Assembly: GCA_041751795.1 (NCBI GenBank)
Contig: JBGSWU010000426.1
Span: 1-13,663, forward strand
Source of the DNA: JBBECJ01 sp041751795
GTDB lineage: Bacteria; Chloroflexota; Chloroflexia; Thermomicrobiales; CFX8
DNA: 13,663 bases
Direction of reading: 5' to 3'
How positions within the stretch are numbered: position 1 is the first letter of the stretch; every line of letters starts with the position of its first letter. The position numbers and the translations under genes are program-made. The notes under the pieces are model-generated. The model was not told where the DNA came from and did no database searches. It saw only the letters and a program-made list of their open reading frames with translations. Below, in pieces: positions 6,669-13,663 of the stretch.

Positions 6669-9600
6669 TCAGTACGCCACGGAGACCTTACTGCGATACA
6701 GCGGCAATGGTTGGACAGAGTACGCGCCGGTCGACTGCTGCATGGCTGTCACGACCGCCCTAGCCGTATCGATCGATGTGATACAAGGAATCCCTTTTTC
6801 GACTGCGGCACGACGAATCTGGAAGCCGTCGAGGACTTCCTTCTCTGCCGGGCCGGGCGTGTTGATGACGCCTTGAACCGTTCCGTCGAGAATCACGTCG
6901 AGCATGTCAGGCGATCCCTGACCAATGCGTTTCGTGACCATCTGAACCGGCATGCCCGCACGCTCGATCATTTGGGCCGTGCCCTCGGTGGCAAACACCC
7001 GACATCCCATTCGGATCAACTGCTCGATCATCGGCAGTGACTCGGGCTTATCCCGATCGGCGAGGCTGAGCATGATCGACGAACGCGCGTTGATCGAGAG
7101 ACCCGAAGCAAGCAAAGCCTTGTAGAACGCAGGCGCGAACTCTCTGTCGATTCCCATCGCTTCGCCGGTCGATTTCATTTCAGGACCAAGGTTCGGCTCG
7201 ACTCCACGCAACTTCGCCATTGAGAAGACCGGCGCCTTCACGGCAACAAGCGGCTGCCGCGGAGACAATCCGCCACTGTATCCCTGTTCTTGAATCGACT
7301 TTCCGAGCATAGCGTGAGTTGCAATCTCAATAATTGGAACACCTGTCGCCTTCGACAGGAACGGGACGGTCCGACTGCCACGAGGATTGACTTCGAGAAC
7401 ATACAAGCGACCGGCGTGAATGACATACTGGATGTTGACGAGTCCGATGACCTTCATTTCCAGTGCAATTCGCGTCGTGTACTCGACGATCCGCTCGACT
7501 TCGGTCGGGAACAGGTTCACACCAGGGTACACCGCGTATGAGTCGCCCGAGTGAACGCCAGCGCGCTCGATGTGTTCCATGATTCCGGGGATCAAGACGT
7601 CAGTGCCGTCGCAAATGGCGTCGACCTCGACCTCTTTACCCTCGAGATACCGGTCAATCAGGATCGGGAACCCTCGCCGGAAATCAACTGACGATGCCAG
7701 GTATCTTGCAAGGAAATCAGCCGAGTGGACAACTTCCATCGCCCGGCCACCGAGCACGTATGATGGTCGAACCAGCACGGGGTACCCGAGTTTGTCTCCA
7801 GCTTCGAGGGCGGCATCCAATGTCGTCACCGCTGTACCAGGTGGTTGCGGGATACCAATCCGATTCAGAAACGCCTCAAAACGCTCACGGTCCTCAGCCA
7901 GGTCGATCGTGTCGGTGCTCGACCCAAGAACCGGGACGTTCCGAGCCGTGAGTGAGCTTGCAAGATTGATTGCCGTCTGCCCACCAAACTGGAGGATGAC
8001 CGGAACTTTATCGTCGACCCCGCCACCTTCGTGCCGGAGAATCTCGCCAACTGATTCCGCGTCGAGCGACTCGAAATACAGTCGGTCGGATGTATCGAAG
8101 TCGGTAGAAACCGTTTCCGGATTAGAGTTAATCATGATGCTTCTGGTTCCGGCTGCATCGAGGGCATGAGCAGCCTGGACGCTGCAGTAGTCAAACTCAA
8201 TACCCTGGCCGATACGGATCGGGCCGGAGCCGATGACGACCGCCTTTGGCCCGTCGAGGGGGGCTGCCTCGTTCTCTTCTTCATACGTACTGTAGTAGTA
8301 CGGCGTGGCAGCTTCGAACTCTGCCGCACACGTGTCAACCATCTTGTAGACTGGCGTAATCCCAGCGGCATACCGCTGGTCCCGGACCGCACGCTCGTCC
8401 ATACCTGTCAATTGCGCGATCTGCGAGTCGGAGAATCCTTGACGCTTCGCCTGCCAGAGAAGGTAATCGTCCAAACTGCTTTCAGCCAGGCGGCGTTCCA
8501 TCAGGACGATTTGCTCGATCTCGCGGATGAACCACCGATCGACGCCACTCTCGGACGACACCTCGGATTCCGTCAAACCACGACGCAGACTGGTTGCAAG
8601 TGCCCAGAGACGTTCGTCGCTCGCGACGCGAATATCGAGCATAAGACGTTCAGGATCTGACCACTTCGGATTCTCCCAAAGGAGGTCGGGTGCATCCGTT
8701 TCGAGTGATCGAACCGCCTTCTGCAGCGCAGCAGCGAACGAACGGTCGATCGCCATCACCTCGCCGGTAGCCTTCATCTGAGTGCCGAGCGACCGATCGG
8801 CCCGCCGGAACTTGTCGAATGGCCAGCGGGGGATCTTGACGACACAGTAATCGAGCGCTGGCTCGAACGCGGCAGTTGTTTGCTCAGTGACCGAGTTTCG
8901 AATTTCGTCGAGTCGCTTGCCGATCGCGATCTTGGCAGCCACCCGAGCAATGGGATAGCCGGTCGCCTTCGACGCCAGTGCGGACGAGCGACTAACGCGC
9001 GGATTTACCTCAATCACGTAGTACTGAAACGAATGTGGATCCAACGCGTATTGGACGTTGCAGCCACCTTCGATGCCGAGGGCACGAATGATCTTGATCG
9101 CAGACGTTCGCAACATCTGATACTCGCGATCCGACAGCGTTTGGCTCGGTGCGACAACGATCGAGTCTCCAGTGTGGACTCCCATCGGATCGAGGTTCTC
9201 CATGTTGCAGACGGTGATGACGTTGTCTGCACCGTCACGAATAACCTCGTACTCGATCTCCTTCCAGCCAAGAAGCGAGCGCTCGAGAAGAATCTGATGA
9301 ATCGGACTCGCCGACAACCCTCCAGCAACGATCTCATCAAGTTCCTGGAGTGTCCGCGCAACACCGCCGCCTGTTCCACCGAGTGTGTATGCGGGGCGAA
9401 CAATCAGCGGGAGCGGCGACGTTGCAGCGAACTCTCGCGCTTCCGCCAGCGTGTGGATGATCGCACTATCGACAACCGGTTCATCAATCTCGCCAAGCAG
9501 GTTTTTGAAGAGTTCGCGGTCTTCGGCCTTCTGAATCGCGTCGAGCGGAGTGCCAAGCAACCTGACGTTGTATTGTTCGAGGATCCCGAGATCAGCGAGT

Positions 9601-9896
9601 TGCACTGCTAGATTGAGGGCGGTTTGGCCGCCAAGCGTCGGGAGCAGGCCATCTGGCTTTTCGCGCATGATGATCCGGCGAATGACTTCTGGAAGCAATG
9701 GCTCGACATAGACGACGTCGGCTACATCCTCATCAGTCATGATCGTCGCGGGGTTGGAGTTAACGAGGATCGTTTCGATCCCTTCCTCACGTAGCGCGCG
9801 ACAGGCCTGCGTTCCCGCGTAGTCGAATTCCGCTGCCTGGCCAATGACGATCGGCCCTGAGCCGATCACTAGAACGCGCTGGATGCGCTCGCTCAC
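6669..9896 (-). CDS. carB: Carbamoyl-phosphate synthase large subunit CarB
   Basis: It makes carbamoyl phosphate from bicarbonate, ATP and ammonia channelled from CarA, for both pyrimidine and arginine synthesis. At 1075 aa it is the usual full length. The two homologous halves are visible: VLVIGSGPIVIGQAAEFDY from residue 8 and AVVIGSGPIRIGQGIEFDY from about 552, each starting an ATP-grasp synthetase unit. An oligomerisation region lies between them (about 400-550). The C-terminal MGS-like allosteric domain begins near 940 and includes FATEGTAQMIERAG; in E. coli this domain binds UMP and ornithine. The GTG start overlaps the carA stop by 4 nt (GTGA), so translation is coupled and subunits should be made 1:1. 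No gap, frameshift or missing core motif was seen. Confidence 0.97.
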   Translation of the reverse strand: MSERIQRVLVIGSGPIVIGQAAEFDYAGTQACRALREEGIETILVNSNPATIMTDEDVADVVYVEPLLPEVIRRIIMREKPDGLLPTLGGQTALNLAVQLADLGILEQYNVRLLGTPLDAIQKAEDRELFKNLLGEIDEPVVDSAIIHTLAEAREFAATSPLPLIVRPAYTLGGTGGGVARTLQELDEIVAGGLSASPIHQILLERSLLGWKEIEYEVIRDGADNVITVCNMENLDPMGVHTGDSIVVAPSQTLSDREYQMLRTSAIKIIRALGIEGGCNVQYALDPHSFQYYVIEVNPRVSRSSALASKATGYPIARVAAKIAIGKRLDEIRNSVTEQTTAAFEPALDYCVVKIPRWPFDKFRRADRSLGTQMKATGEVMAIDRSFAAALQKAVRSLETDAPDLLWENPKWSDPERLMLDIRVASDERLWALATSLRRGLTESEVSSESGVDRWFIREIEQIVLMERRLAESSLDDYLLWQAKRQGFSDSQIAQLTGMDERAVRDQRYAAGITPVYKMVDTCAAEFEAATPYYYSTYEEENEAAPLDGPKAVVIGSGPIRIGQGIEFDYCSVQAAHALDAAGTRSIMINSNPETVSTDFDTSDRLYFESLDAESVGEILRHEGGGVDDKVPVILQFGGQTAINLASSLTARNVPVLGSSTDTIDLAEDRERFEAFLNRIGIPQPPGTAVTTLDAALEAGDKLGYPVLVRPSYVLGGRAMEVVHSADFLARYLASSVDFRRGFPILIDRYLEGKEVEVDAICDGTDVLIPGIMEHIERAGVHSGDSYAVYPGVNLFPTEVERIVEYTTRIALEMKVIGLVNIQYVIHAGRLYVLEVNPRGSRTVPFLSKATGVPIIEIATHAMLGKSIQEQGYSGGLSPRQPLVAVKAPVFSMAKLRGVEPNLGPEMKSTGEAMGIDREFAPAFYKALLASGLSINARSSIMLSLADRDKPESLPMIEQLIRMGCRVFATEGTAQMIERAGMPVQMVTKRIGQGSPDMLDVILDGTVQGVINTPGPAEKEVLDGFQIRRAAVEKGIPCITSIDTARAVVTAMQQSTGAYSVQPLPLYRSKVSVAY

Positions 9897-11020
9897 ACGA
9901 GCACCCCTTCCCCTTGCTGCTTCCGTTCCCGGAGGAGATCGAGGAAGCGGTCAAACACATACTGATTATCCTGTGGCCCGGGAGAACCTTCCGGGTGGTA
10001 CTGGACGCTGAAAATCGGGAGGCTGCTGTGGGCGAGTCCCTCAACCGACCCGTCGTTGAGATTCACCTGCGACACGCGCCAGCCGTTGCTGCTCGGGACG
10101 GTGTCTGCATCGACGGTGTACCCGTGATTCTGAGCGGTGATATACACACGTCCAGAGTCAAGGTCCATGACCGGGTGATTGCCTCCGCGATGGCCAAACT
10201 TGAGTTTGCTCGTTGACGCACCGATAGCGAGAGCGAGCAACTGATGGCCGAGACACACCCCAAGATATGGTACTCCCTCATCGACGACGAGGCGCACGGT
10301 CTCGACCGCCGGGTCAGCATTTTCTGGATCTCCCGGACCGGGAGATGTGAGGACACCATCCGGCCTCAATGCCTGAATTTCGTCGATGCTCGTGTCAAAT
10401 GGAACGACCGTCACGTGGACCCCTCGTCGGCGCAGTGATTCGAGGATGTTTTCTTTGACCCCGCAGTCGATCAGGACGACGTGGAGGTCTCCGGTACCGA
10501 TGATTCTCTGTTCAGCCGACGATACGTCAGCGACGACGTTAGCATCGGACGGCGACCAGGCTGCTTTCGCCCCTCGTCGAAGTTCGTCGTCCGACCGTCC
10601 ACCAGCCCGAGCGACAAGGAGTCCGCGCATCGCGCCGAGCGTGCGAATGTGTCGCGTGAGTGCGCGAGTATCGACGCCGCTAATCGCCGGAATCCTGTGA
10701 GCTTTGAAGTAGTCACCGAGCGAGCGTTCTGAGCGCCAGTTGCTCGGAAAGTCGTTGTAATCACGAACAATCATCCCGCTGATCCACGGCTGGCGCGACT
10801 GTTCGTCGTCGTGCGTTACGCCGTAGTTTCCGATGATTGGATACGTCATACACACGATCTGACCACGAAACGACGGATCGGTGGCAACTTCCTGGTATCC
10901 GGTCATCGTCGTCGTGAAGACGACTTCACCTTCGGCATCCTGCTCAGCACCGAATGAAACCCCGTTGAAGATGCGACCATCTTCCAGAACGATTGCGGCG
11001 TCGCCGCTACGAAAGTTCAT
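9893..11020 (-). CDS. carA: Carbamoyl-phosphate synthase small (glutaminase) subunit CarA
   Basis: It hydrolyses glutamine and passes ammonia to CarB. The 375-aa length is standard. The N-terminal small-subunit domain includes VFTTTMTGYQEVATDPS (34-50). The class I glutamine amidotransferase domain has nucleophile C256 in YLGVCLGHQ and H342/E344 in QYHPEGSPGP. The ATG at 11020 lies inside the last codons of pyrC (14-nt overlap), and the only purine-rich site, GGAGGG, is 13 nt upstream, so initiation may depend on ribosomes finishing pyrC. Its stop overlaps the carB GTG. The gene order pyrC-carA-carB places the enzyme in pyrimidine synthesis, although its product also feeds arginine synthesis. 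Confidence 0.97.
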   Translation of the reverse strand: MNFRSGDAAIVLEDGRIFNGVSFGAEQDAEGEVVFTTTMTGYQEVATDPSFRGQIVCMTYPIIGNYGVTHDDEQSRQPWISGMIVRDYNDFPSNWRSERSLGDYFKAHRIPAISGVDTRALTRHIRTLGAMRGLLVARAGGRSDDELRRGAKAAWSPSDANVVADVSSAEQRIIGTGDLHVVLIDCGVKENILESLRRRGVHVTVVPFDTSIDEIQALRPDGVLTSPGPGDPENADPAVETVRLVVDEGVPYLGVCLGHQLLALAIGASTSKLKFGHRGGNHPVMDLDSGRVYITAQNHGYTVDADTVPSSNGWRVSQVNLNDGSVEGLAHSSLPIFSVQYHPEGSPGPQDNQYVFDRFLDLLRERKQQGEGVLV

Positions 11021-12335
11021 CGTGTCGCACCATCCCTCCGACGAGTGTGAGAACCGCTTTACCCTGAACCGTCATCCCCAGAAGTGGCGTGTTCTTGCTC
11101 TTGGTTCGTAACGCTTGCGCGTTAACCACCCACTGCCGCGACGGGTCTATGATCGTGAGGTCCGCAGGATCACCGATGTCTATCCGGCCGCCATCAATGC
11201 CAAGGATGCGTGCAGGACAGGCTGTAAAAAGATCCACCACCTGATTCCAGTCGAGCGCTTCCCGTGCGACGAGGCGTGCCATCGTCGGAATCGCCAGTTC
11301 CAGGCCGCTCATTCCAAACGCTGCGTTCAGGAGTTCGGCTGGCTTGTCGTGCTCGGCGTGCGGCGCATGGTCGGTGCCCATGAAGTCGAAGACGCCCGCT
11401 CTAGTGGCTTCGATCAATCCGAGCACGTCCGATTCTGGGCGCAGTGGTGGATTCACCTTCGCATTTGGATCGACCCCGACCTCGGCGAGAACATCCGATT
11501 CGCCAGCAAATCGACGTCGTCCCGCAACCCACTCGTCTGTGAGTGCCAGATGATGCGGCATGACCTCAGCGGTCACCCTGACCCCATCCTGCTTCGCGCG
11601 AGCGACAAGTTGCGCGCCCTTCACCGTCGAAACGTGGAGGACGTGTAACCACCCGCCGGTCTCGCGAGCCAGTTCGATGTCCCGCGCAATGTATTCCTCT
11701 TCGGCGTCCGCCGGAATCCCTGAGTCGCCAAGCTCTTGTGACACGGTCCCGCGATGGAGTGAGCCACCTCGAACCATGTCCGGATTCTCGCAATGAACCA
11801 TGATTGGCAGATTCAACTTGCTGGACAGAATCAGCGCCTCGCGCATGACGTCTTCCGAACGTGTGCTGTCACCATCGTCAGAGAATCCGATCGCACCCTC
11901 TGCAGCCATCTCTACCAGCGGAGCGAGTTCGGTTCCGTGTCGGCCGATCGAGATCGTTCCGATCGGATGGATGTGGACGCCGGTTAGTCGGCCACGCTCG
12001 ACGATGTCGGCCACACGTTCAGGCGTGTCCAGTGCCGGAATCGTGTTCGGCATACAGCACATTCGCGTGAAGCCGCCTGCGACCGCAGCCGCCGCTCCCG
12101 TCGTTAAGTCTTCCTTGTAGGTCGCTCCGGGATCTCGCAAATGGACATGTGCGTCGATCCAACCGGGCGTGATCAACATACCAGCAGCCTCGACGACTCG
12201 ATCACCGTCCGCAGGTTCTATTCGAGCCCCGATCGCTGCGACCCGTCCCGCGTCTACTCGGATGTCGAAGACTCCGTCACGCTGGCTGGCTGGATCGATG
12301 ACACGTCCACCTCGAATAAGGATCGAGTCACTCAT
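11007..12335 (-). CDS. pyrC: Class I dihydroorotase PyrC
   Basis: It cyclises carbamoyl aspartate to dihydroorotate, the third step of UMP synthesis. From the ATG at 12335 it is 442 aa. Metal ligands of the class I amidohydrolase fold are all present: H63 and H65 in DAHVHLRDPG, D153/D154 in GFSDDGD, H181 in VHCEN, H234 in LHVSTVKG, and D322 in GTDHAPH. I chose the ATG at 12335 because it opens the conserved MSDSILIRGGRVIDP start and has AGG 6 nt before it. The frame extends to a TTG at 12362, but that would abut the terminator T-run and add an atypical Arg-rich tail. It is the first gene of the operon, downstream of an apparent attenuator, and its end overlaps carA by 14 nt. An enzymatically active form is expected. 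Confidence 0.95.
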   Translation of the reverse strand: MSDSILIRGGRVIDPASQRDGVFDIRVDAGRVAAIGARIEPADGDRVVEAAGMLITPGWIDAHVHLRDPGATYKEDLTTGAAAAVAGGFTRMCCMPNTIPALDTPERVADIVERGRLTGVHIHPIGTISIGRHGTELAPLVEMAAEGAIGFSDDGDSTRSEDVMREALILSSKLNLPIMVHCENPDMVRGGSLHRGTVSQELGDSGIPADAEEEYIARDIELARETGGWLHVLHVSTVKGAQLVARAKQDGVRVTAEVMPHHLALTDEWVAGRRRFAGESDVLAEVGVDPNAKVNPPLRPESDVLGLIEATRAGVFDFMGTDHAPHAEHDKPAELLNAAFGMSGLELAIPTMARLVAREALDWNQVVDLFTACPARILGIDGGRIDIGDPADLTIIDPSRQWVVNAQALRTKSKNTPLLGMTVQGKAVLTLVGGMVRHDELS

Positions 12336-12433
12336 ACTTGACCTGCCTGGTCGCCTACACAAGAAAAAAACCTCCGACGAAGCCGGAGGCCCTGAGTCTG
12401 CGCTTCTAATGTTGGACCACTTCGACGACGCAA
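12332..12433 (-). CDS. Possible 33-residue Arg-rich leader ORF upstream of pyrC
   Basis: On the minus strand a TTG at 12433, with AGGG 4 nt upstream, opens a 34-codon frame. It begins MRRRSGPTLEAQTQG, runs through the terminator hairpin, and stops with TGA overlapping the pyrC ATG as ATGA (12332-12335). Seven of 33 residues are Arg: three in a row at codons 2-4, four inside the hairpin, where the stem sequence dictates them. No homologue is recognised. The TTG start is weak evidence, and a frame this short can occur by chance. The ribosome-site spacing and the ATGA overlap are what make it worth listing. Confidence 0.3.
   Translation of the reverse strand: MRRRSGPTLEAQTQGLRLRRRFFSCVGDQAGQV
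12364..12389 (-). terminator. Intrinsic terminator in the pyrC leader (candidate transcription attenuator)
   Basis: On the minus strand a stem CCTCCG/CGGAGG (12389-12384 with 12376-12371) encloses a 7-nt loop, whose ends can add a G-U pair. Seven T follow at once (12370-12364). It reads only toward pyrC and lies between the pyrC promoter and its ATG, so it would stop pyr transcription unless opened. It cannot serve nth, which is divergent. Confidence 0.8.
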
Positions 12434-12449
12434 TATTCCCTGCAACCTT

Positions 12450-12459
12450 CGTACGTACG
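12450..12459. repeat. Palindrome CGTACGTACG in the pyrC leader
   Basis: A 10-bp self-complementary sequence with the GTACGTAC core seen at 512-525 and 672-685. It lies about 20 nt downstream of the predicted pyrC transcription start, inside the leader. Bound protein or the RNA hairpin could influence the leader; both are inference. Confidence 0.35.
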
Positions 12460-12483
12460 CCCCGTGTTACGCGCTAACTGAGA

Positions 12484-12513
12484 ATGATACGCGGCGAGCC
12501 GTCGCATCGTCAA
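12484..12513 (-). promoter_or_regulatory. Promoter of the pyrC-carA-carB-pyrE operon
   Basis: On the minus strand TTGACG (12513-12508, 5/6) is followed by an 18-nt spacer and TATCAT (12489-12484, 5/6). The predicted start near 12477 gives a leader of about 140 nt before pyrC, containing the GTACGTAC palindrome, the possible leader ORF and the terminator. Confidence 0.6.
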
Positions 12514-12519
12514 GGTTAC

Positions 12520-12528
12520 TGTTAGAAT
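12520..12528 (+). promoter_or_regulatory. Extended -10 promoter of nth, placed for a leaderless transcript
   Basis: TGT-TAGAAT is an extended -10 element (hexamer 5/6). Only 6 nt separate it from the nth ATG at 12535, so the expected +1 is the A of the ATG itself. No ribosome site precedes the ATG. Together these point to a leaderless mRNA. Confidence 0.5.
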
Positions 12529-12534
12529 CGACCT

Positions 12535-13257
12535 ATGACGATGGTCGGCGAAATCACTGATACAACTCCGCCTGAGATCTCCCAGATTCTTGCTGGACTA
12601 CGCTCTCGATACGGCGAGCCACGCCGCTATCCCAAGCGGCCTCCGATCGACGATCTCGTGACGACGATTCTGTCGCAACACACCTCCGATGTGAATACCG
12701 GACGCGCCTACAGGTCGTTGCGCACAACGTTCCCAGATTGGGACGACGTGGTCGAAGCGCCGAATGAAATCGTCGCCGACGCCATCCGCATGGGTGGACT
12801 CGCGGAGGTTAAAGCACCGCGAATCCAGAGGGCACTGCGGGATATTCGCGATCGCGTCGGAAGCTTTGACCTTCGATTTCTCGCCGATCTTCCCGTCGAT
12901 GAGGCTCGCAACTGGTTGACGTCGCTCCATGGGGTTGGTCCGAAGACTGCGTCATGTGTGCTACTTTTCAGTTTCGACCGACCAGTGATGCCGGTTGACA
13001 CGCACGTTCATCGAGTATCAAAGCGGCTCGGGTTGATCTCGACGCGGACAACTGCGGATCAGGCCCACCAACTCCTCGAGGCGATCATACCGCCAGAAGA
13101 AACGTTCGCTGCACATATGCTGTTCATCAAGCATGGGAAGTCAACCTGTATCGCCCGCCGCCCTCGGTGTTCCGACTGTATTCTCGTACAATGTTGCCCA
13201 TCGGCCATCACATTTCTCGCGGACAGACAGGAGCAGTATGACGGTCAAGCACACTGA
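12535..13257 (+). CDS. nth: Endonuclease III (Nth), DNA glycosylase/AP lyase
   Basis: It removes oxidised pyrimidines and cleaves the resulting abasic site in base-excision repair. Length is 240 aa. The helix-hairpin-helix motif LHGVGPKTA contains the catalytic K137, and the GPD motif MPVDTHVHRV contains D155. The C-terminal [4Fe-4S] signature C-X6-C-X2-C-X5-C is complete (C205, C212, C215, C221). A substrate-facing ILSQHTSD segment sits at 45-52, with His where many family members have Gln. Starts at 12535 or 12541 are both possible; 12535 fits the promoter spacing. The gene is divergent from the pyr operon, with 199 nt between the two ATGs, and its end overlaps the histidine-phosphatase start by 20 nt. 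Confidence 0.95.
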   Translation: MTMVGEITDTTPPEISQILAGLRSRYGEPRRYPKRPPIDDLVTTILSQHTSDVNTGRAYRSLRTTFPDWDDVVEAPNEIVADAIRMGGLAEVKAPRIQRALRDIRDRVGSFDLRFLADLPVDEARNWLTSLHGVGPKTASCVLLFSFDRPVMPVDTHVHRVSKRLGLISTRTTADQAHQLLEAIIPPEETFAAHMLFIKHGKSTCIARRPRCSDCILVQCCPSAITFLADRQEQYDGQAH

Positions 13258-13663
13258 AGTGTTCATGGTCCGCCACGGTCAGACCGATTCCAACGTCAGT
13301 GGATTGTTTCACGGCGCGACCGACGTGCCGCTCAACGCACGTGGTGAACGGCAGGCACAACTCGTCGCCAGACGGATCGCTGAACTCGACGAATTACATT
13401 CGCTGCACTCAAGTCCGCTGCAGCGCGCGCTGACCACGGCCCGCGCGATCTCATCGACGACCGGACTGCATCCACGTCTGCATGTCGCGCTGTCTGAGAT
13501 GAACTTCGGGCAGGCTGAAGGCCTGACGCTCGAAACGATGTCCGAAACGTTCCCAGACGTCGCCCTGAGGTTTGCCGACTTCAGGGATTTCGACGCGCGG
13601 TTCCCTGGAGGGGAATCCCGACGGGAATTTCATGATCGCGTGCGCGTAGCCCTCGACCGAATC
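13238..13663 (+). CDS. Histidine phosphatase (phosphoglycerate mutase-like) family protein, partial at right edge
   Basis: The frame is open from the ATG at 13238 to the window end (142 codons, no stop). AGGAG lies 4 nt upstream, and the start is inside the last codons of nth (20-nt overlap), so the two genes are one transcript. The phosphohistidine motif VRHGQTDSN (11-19) gives nucleophile H13 and R12. SSPLQRALTTA supplies the second Arg, and LSEMNFGQAEG the acid residue, followed by FPGGES. This order is that of the GpmB/CobC/PhoE branch of 2-histidine phosphatases. The substrate cannot be read from the sequence; a phosphoglycerate mutase, a cobalamin-pathway phosphatase or a broad phosphatase are all possible. 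The second catalytic His would lie beyond the edge. Confidence 0.9.
   Translation, partial: MTVKHTEVFMVRHGQTDSNVSGLFHGATDVPLNARGERQAQLVARRIAELDELHSLHSSPLQRALTTARAISSTTGLHPRLHVALSEMNFGQAEGLTLETMSETFPDVALRFADFRDFDARFPGGESRREFHDRVRVALDRI

Noticed and set aside
8166..9611. Long plus-strand frames opposite carB, including one of 243 codons
   Set aside because: They mirror codon structure of carB on the other strand, lack ribosome sites and show no domain.
12336..12362. Upstream TTG start for pyrC
   Set aside because: It abuts the terminator T-run, lacks a ribosome site and adds nine residues not typical of dihydroorotases.
12390..12477. PyrR-binding RNA element or known pyrimidine riboswitch in the pyrC leader
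   Set aside because: I could not find the conserved PyrR anti-antiterminator loop. The stretch near 12390-12405 resembles it only vaguely.

Overview
The window is a bacterial chromosomal segment of moderately high G+C. It is densely packed with housekeeping genes for DNA repair, DNA processing and pyrimidine synthesis. I see no phage, insertion-sequence, CRISPR, rRNA or tRNA signals. The gene set fits a Chloroflexota-like, perhaps Thermomicrobia-type, or other deep-branching Gram-positive-related lineage: family-4 uracil-DNA glycosylase, a DEDDh exonuclease fused to a GIY-YIG/UvrC-type nuclease, thermophile-style PyrE with a C-terminal Cys pair, class I dihydroorotase, and a Gram-positive-type LexA-like box. 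This placement is inference from protein character only.

Layout. (1) 1-489, minus: the N-terminal membrane part of an FtsK/SpoIIIE-type DNA translocase, running off the left edge. (2) 490-817: a gene-free regulatory gap holding a candidate ftsK promoter and two perfect 14-bp palindromes with a GTACGTAC core. (3) 818-3452, minus: a two-gene repair operon, the exonuclease/GIY-YIG fusion followed by uracil-DNA glycosylase. (4) 3453-3616: a divergent promoter region with a near-perfect CGAAC-N4-GTTCG LexA-like box shared by the repair operon and ligA. (5) 3617-5902, plus: ligA and a small coiled-coil protein. (6) 5933-12335, minus: the pyrimidine operon pyrC-carA-carB-pyrE. Its first three genes overlap, and in front of them lie a good promoter, a leader of about 140 nt, an intrinsic terminator (apparent attenuator) and a possible leader ORF. 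(7) 12535-13663, plus: nth (endonuclease III), apparently leaderless, overlapping a histidine-phosphatase gene that runs off the right edge.

How the genes fit together. The glycosylase, Nth, the GIY-YIG nuclease and LigA act at successive steps of base-excision and excision repair. Three of these four carry visible Cys quartets for [4Fe-4S] clusters. The pyr genes supply carbamoyl phosphate (CarAB), dihydroorotate (PyrC) and OMP (PyrE); pyrB, pyrD, pyrF and pyrR are not in the window.

No wholly new system is evident in the coding genes. The most interesting signals are regulatory: the pyr attenuator with an Arg-rich leader ORF coupled to pyrC, the shared LexA-like box, and a recurrent GTACGTAC palindrome found only in non-coding gaps.
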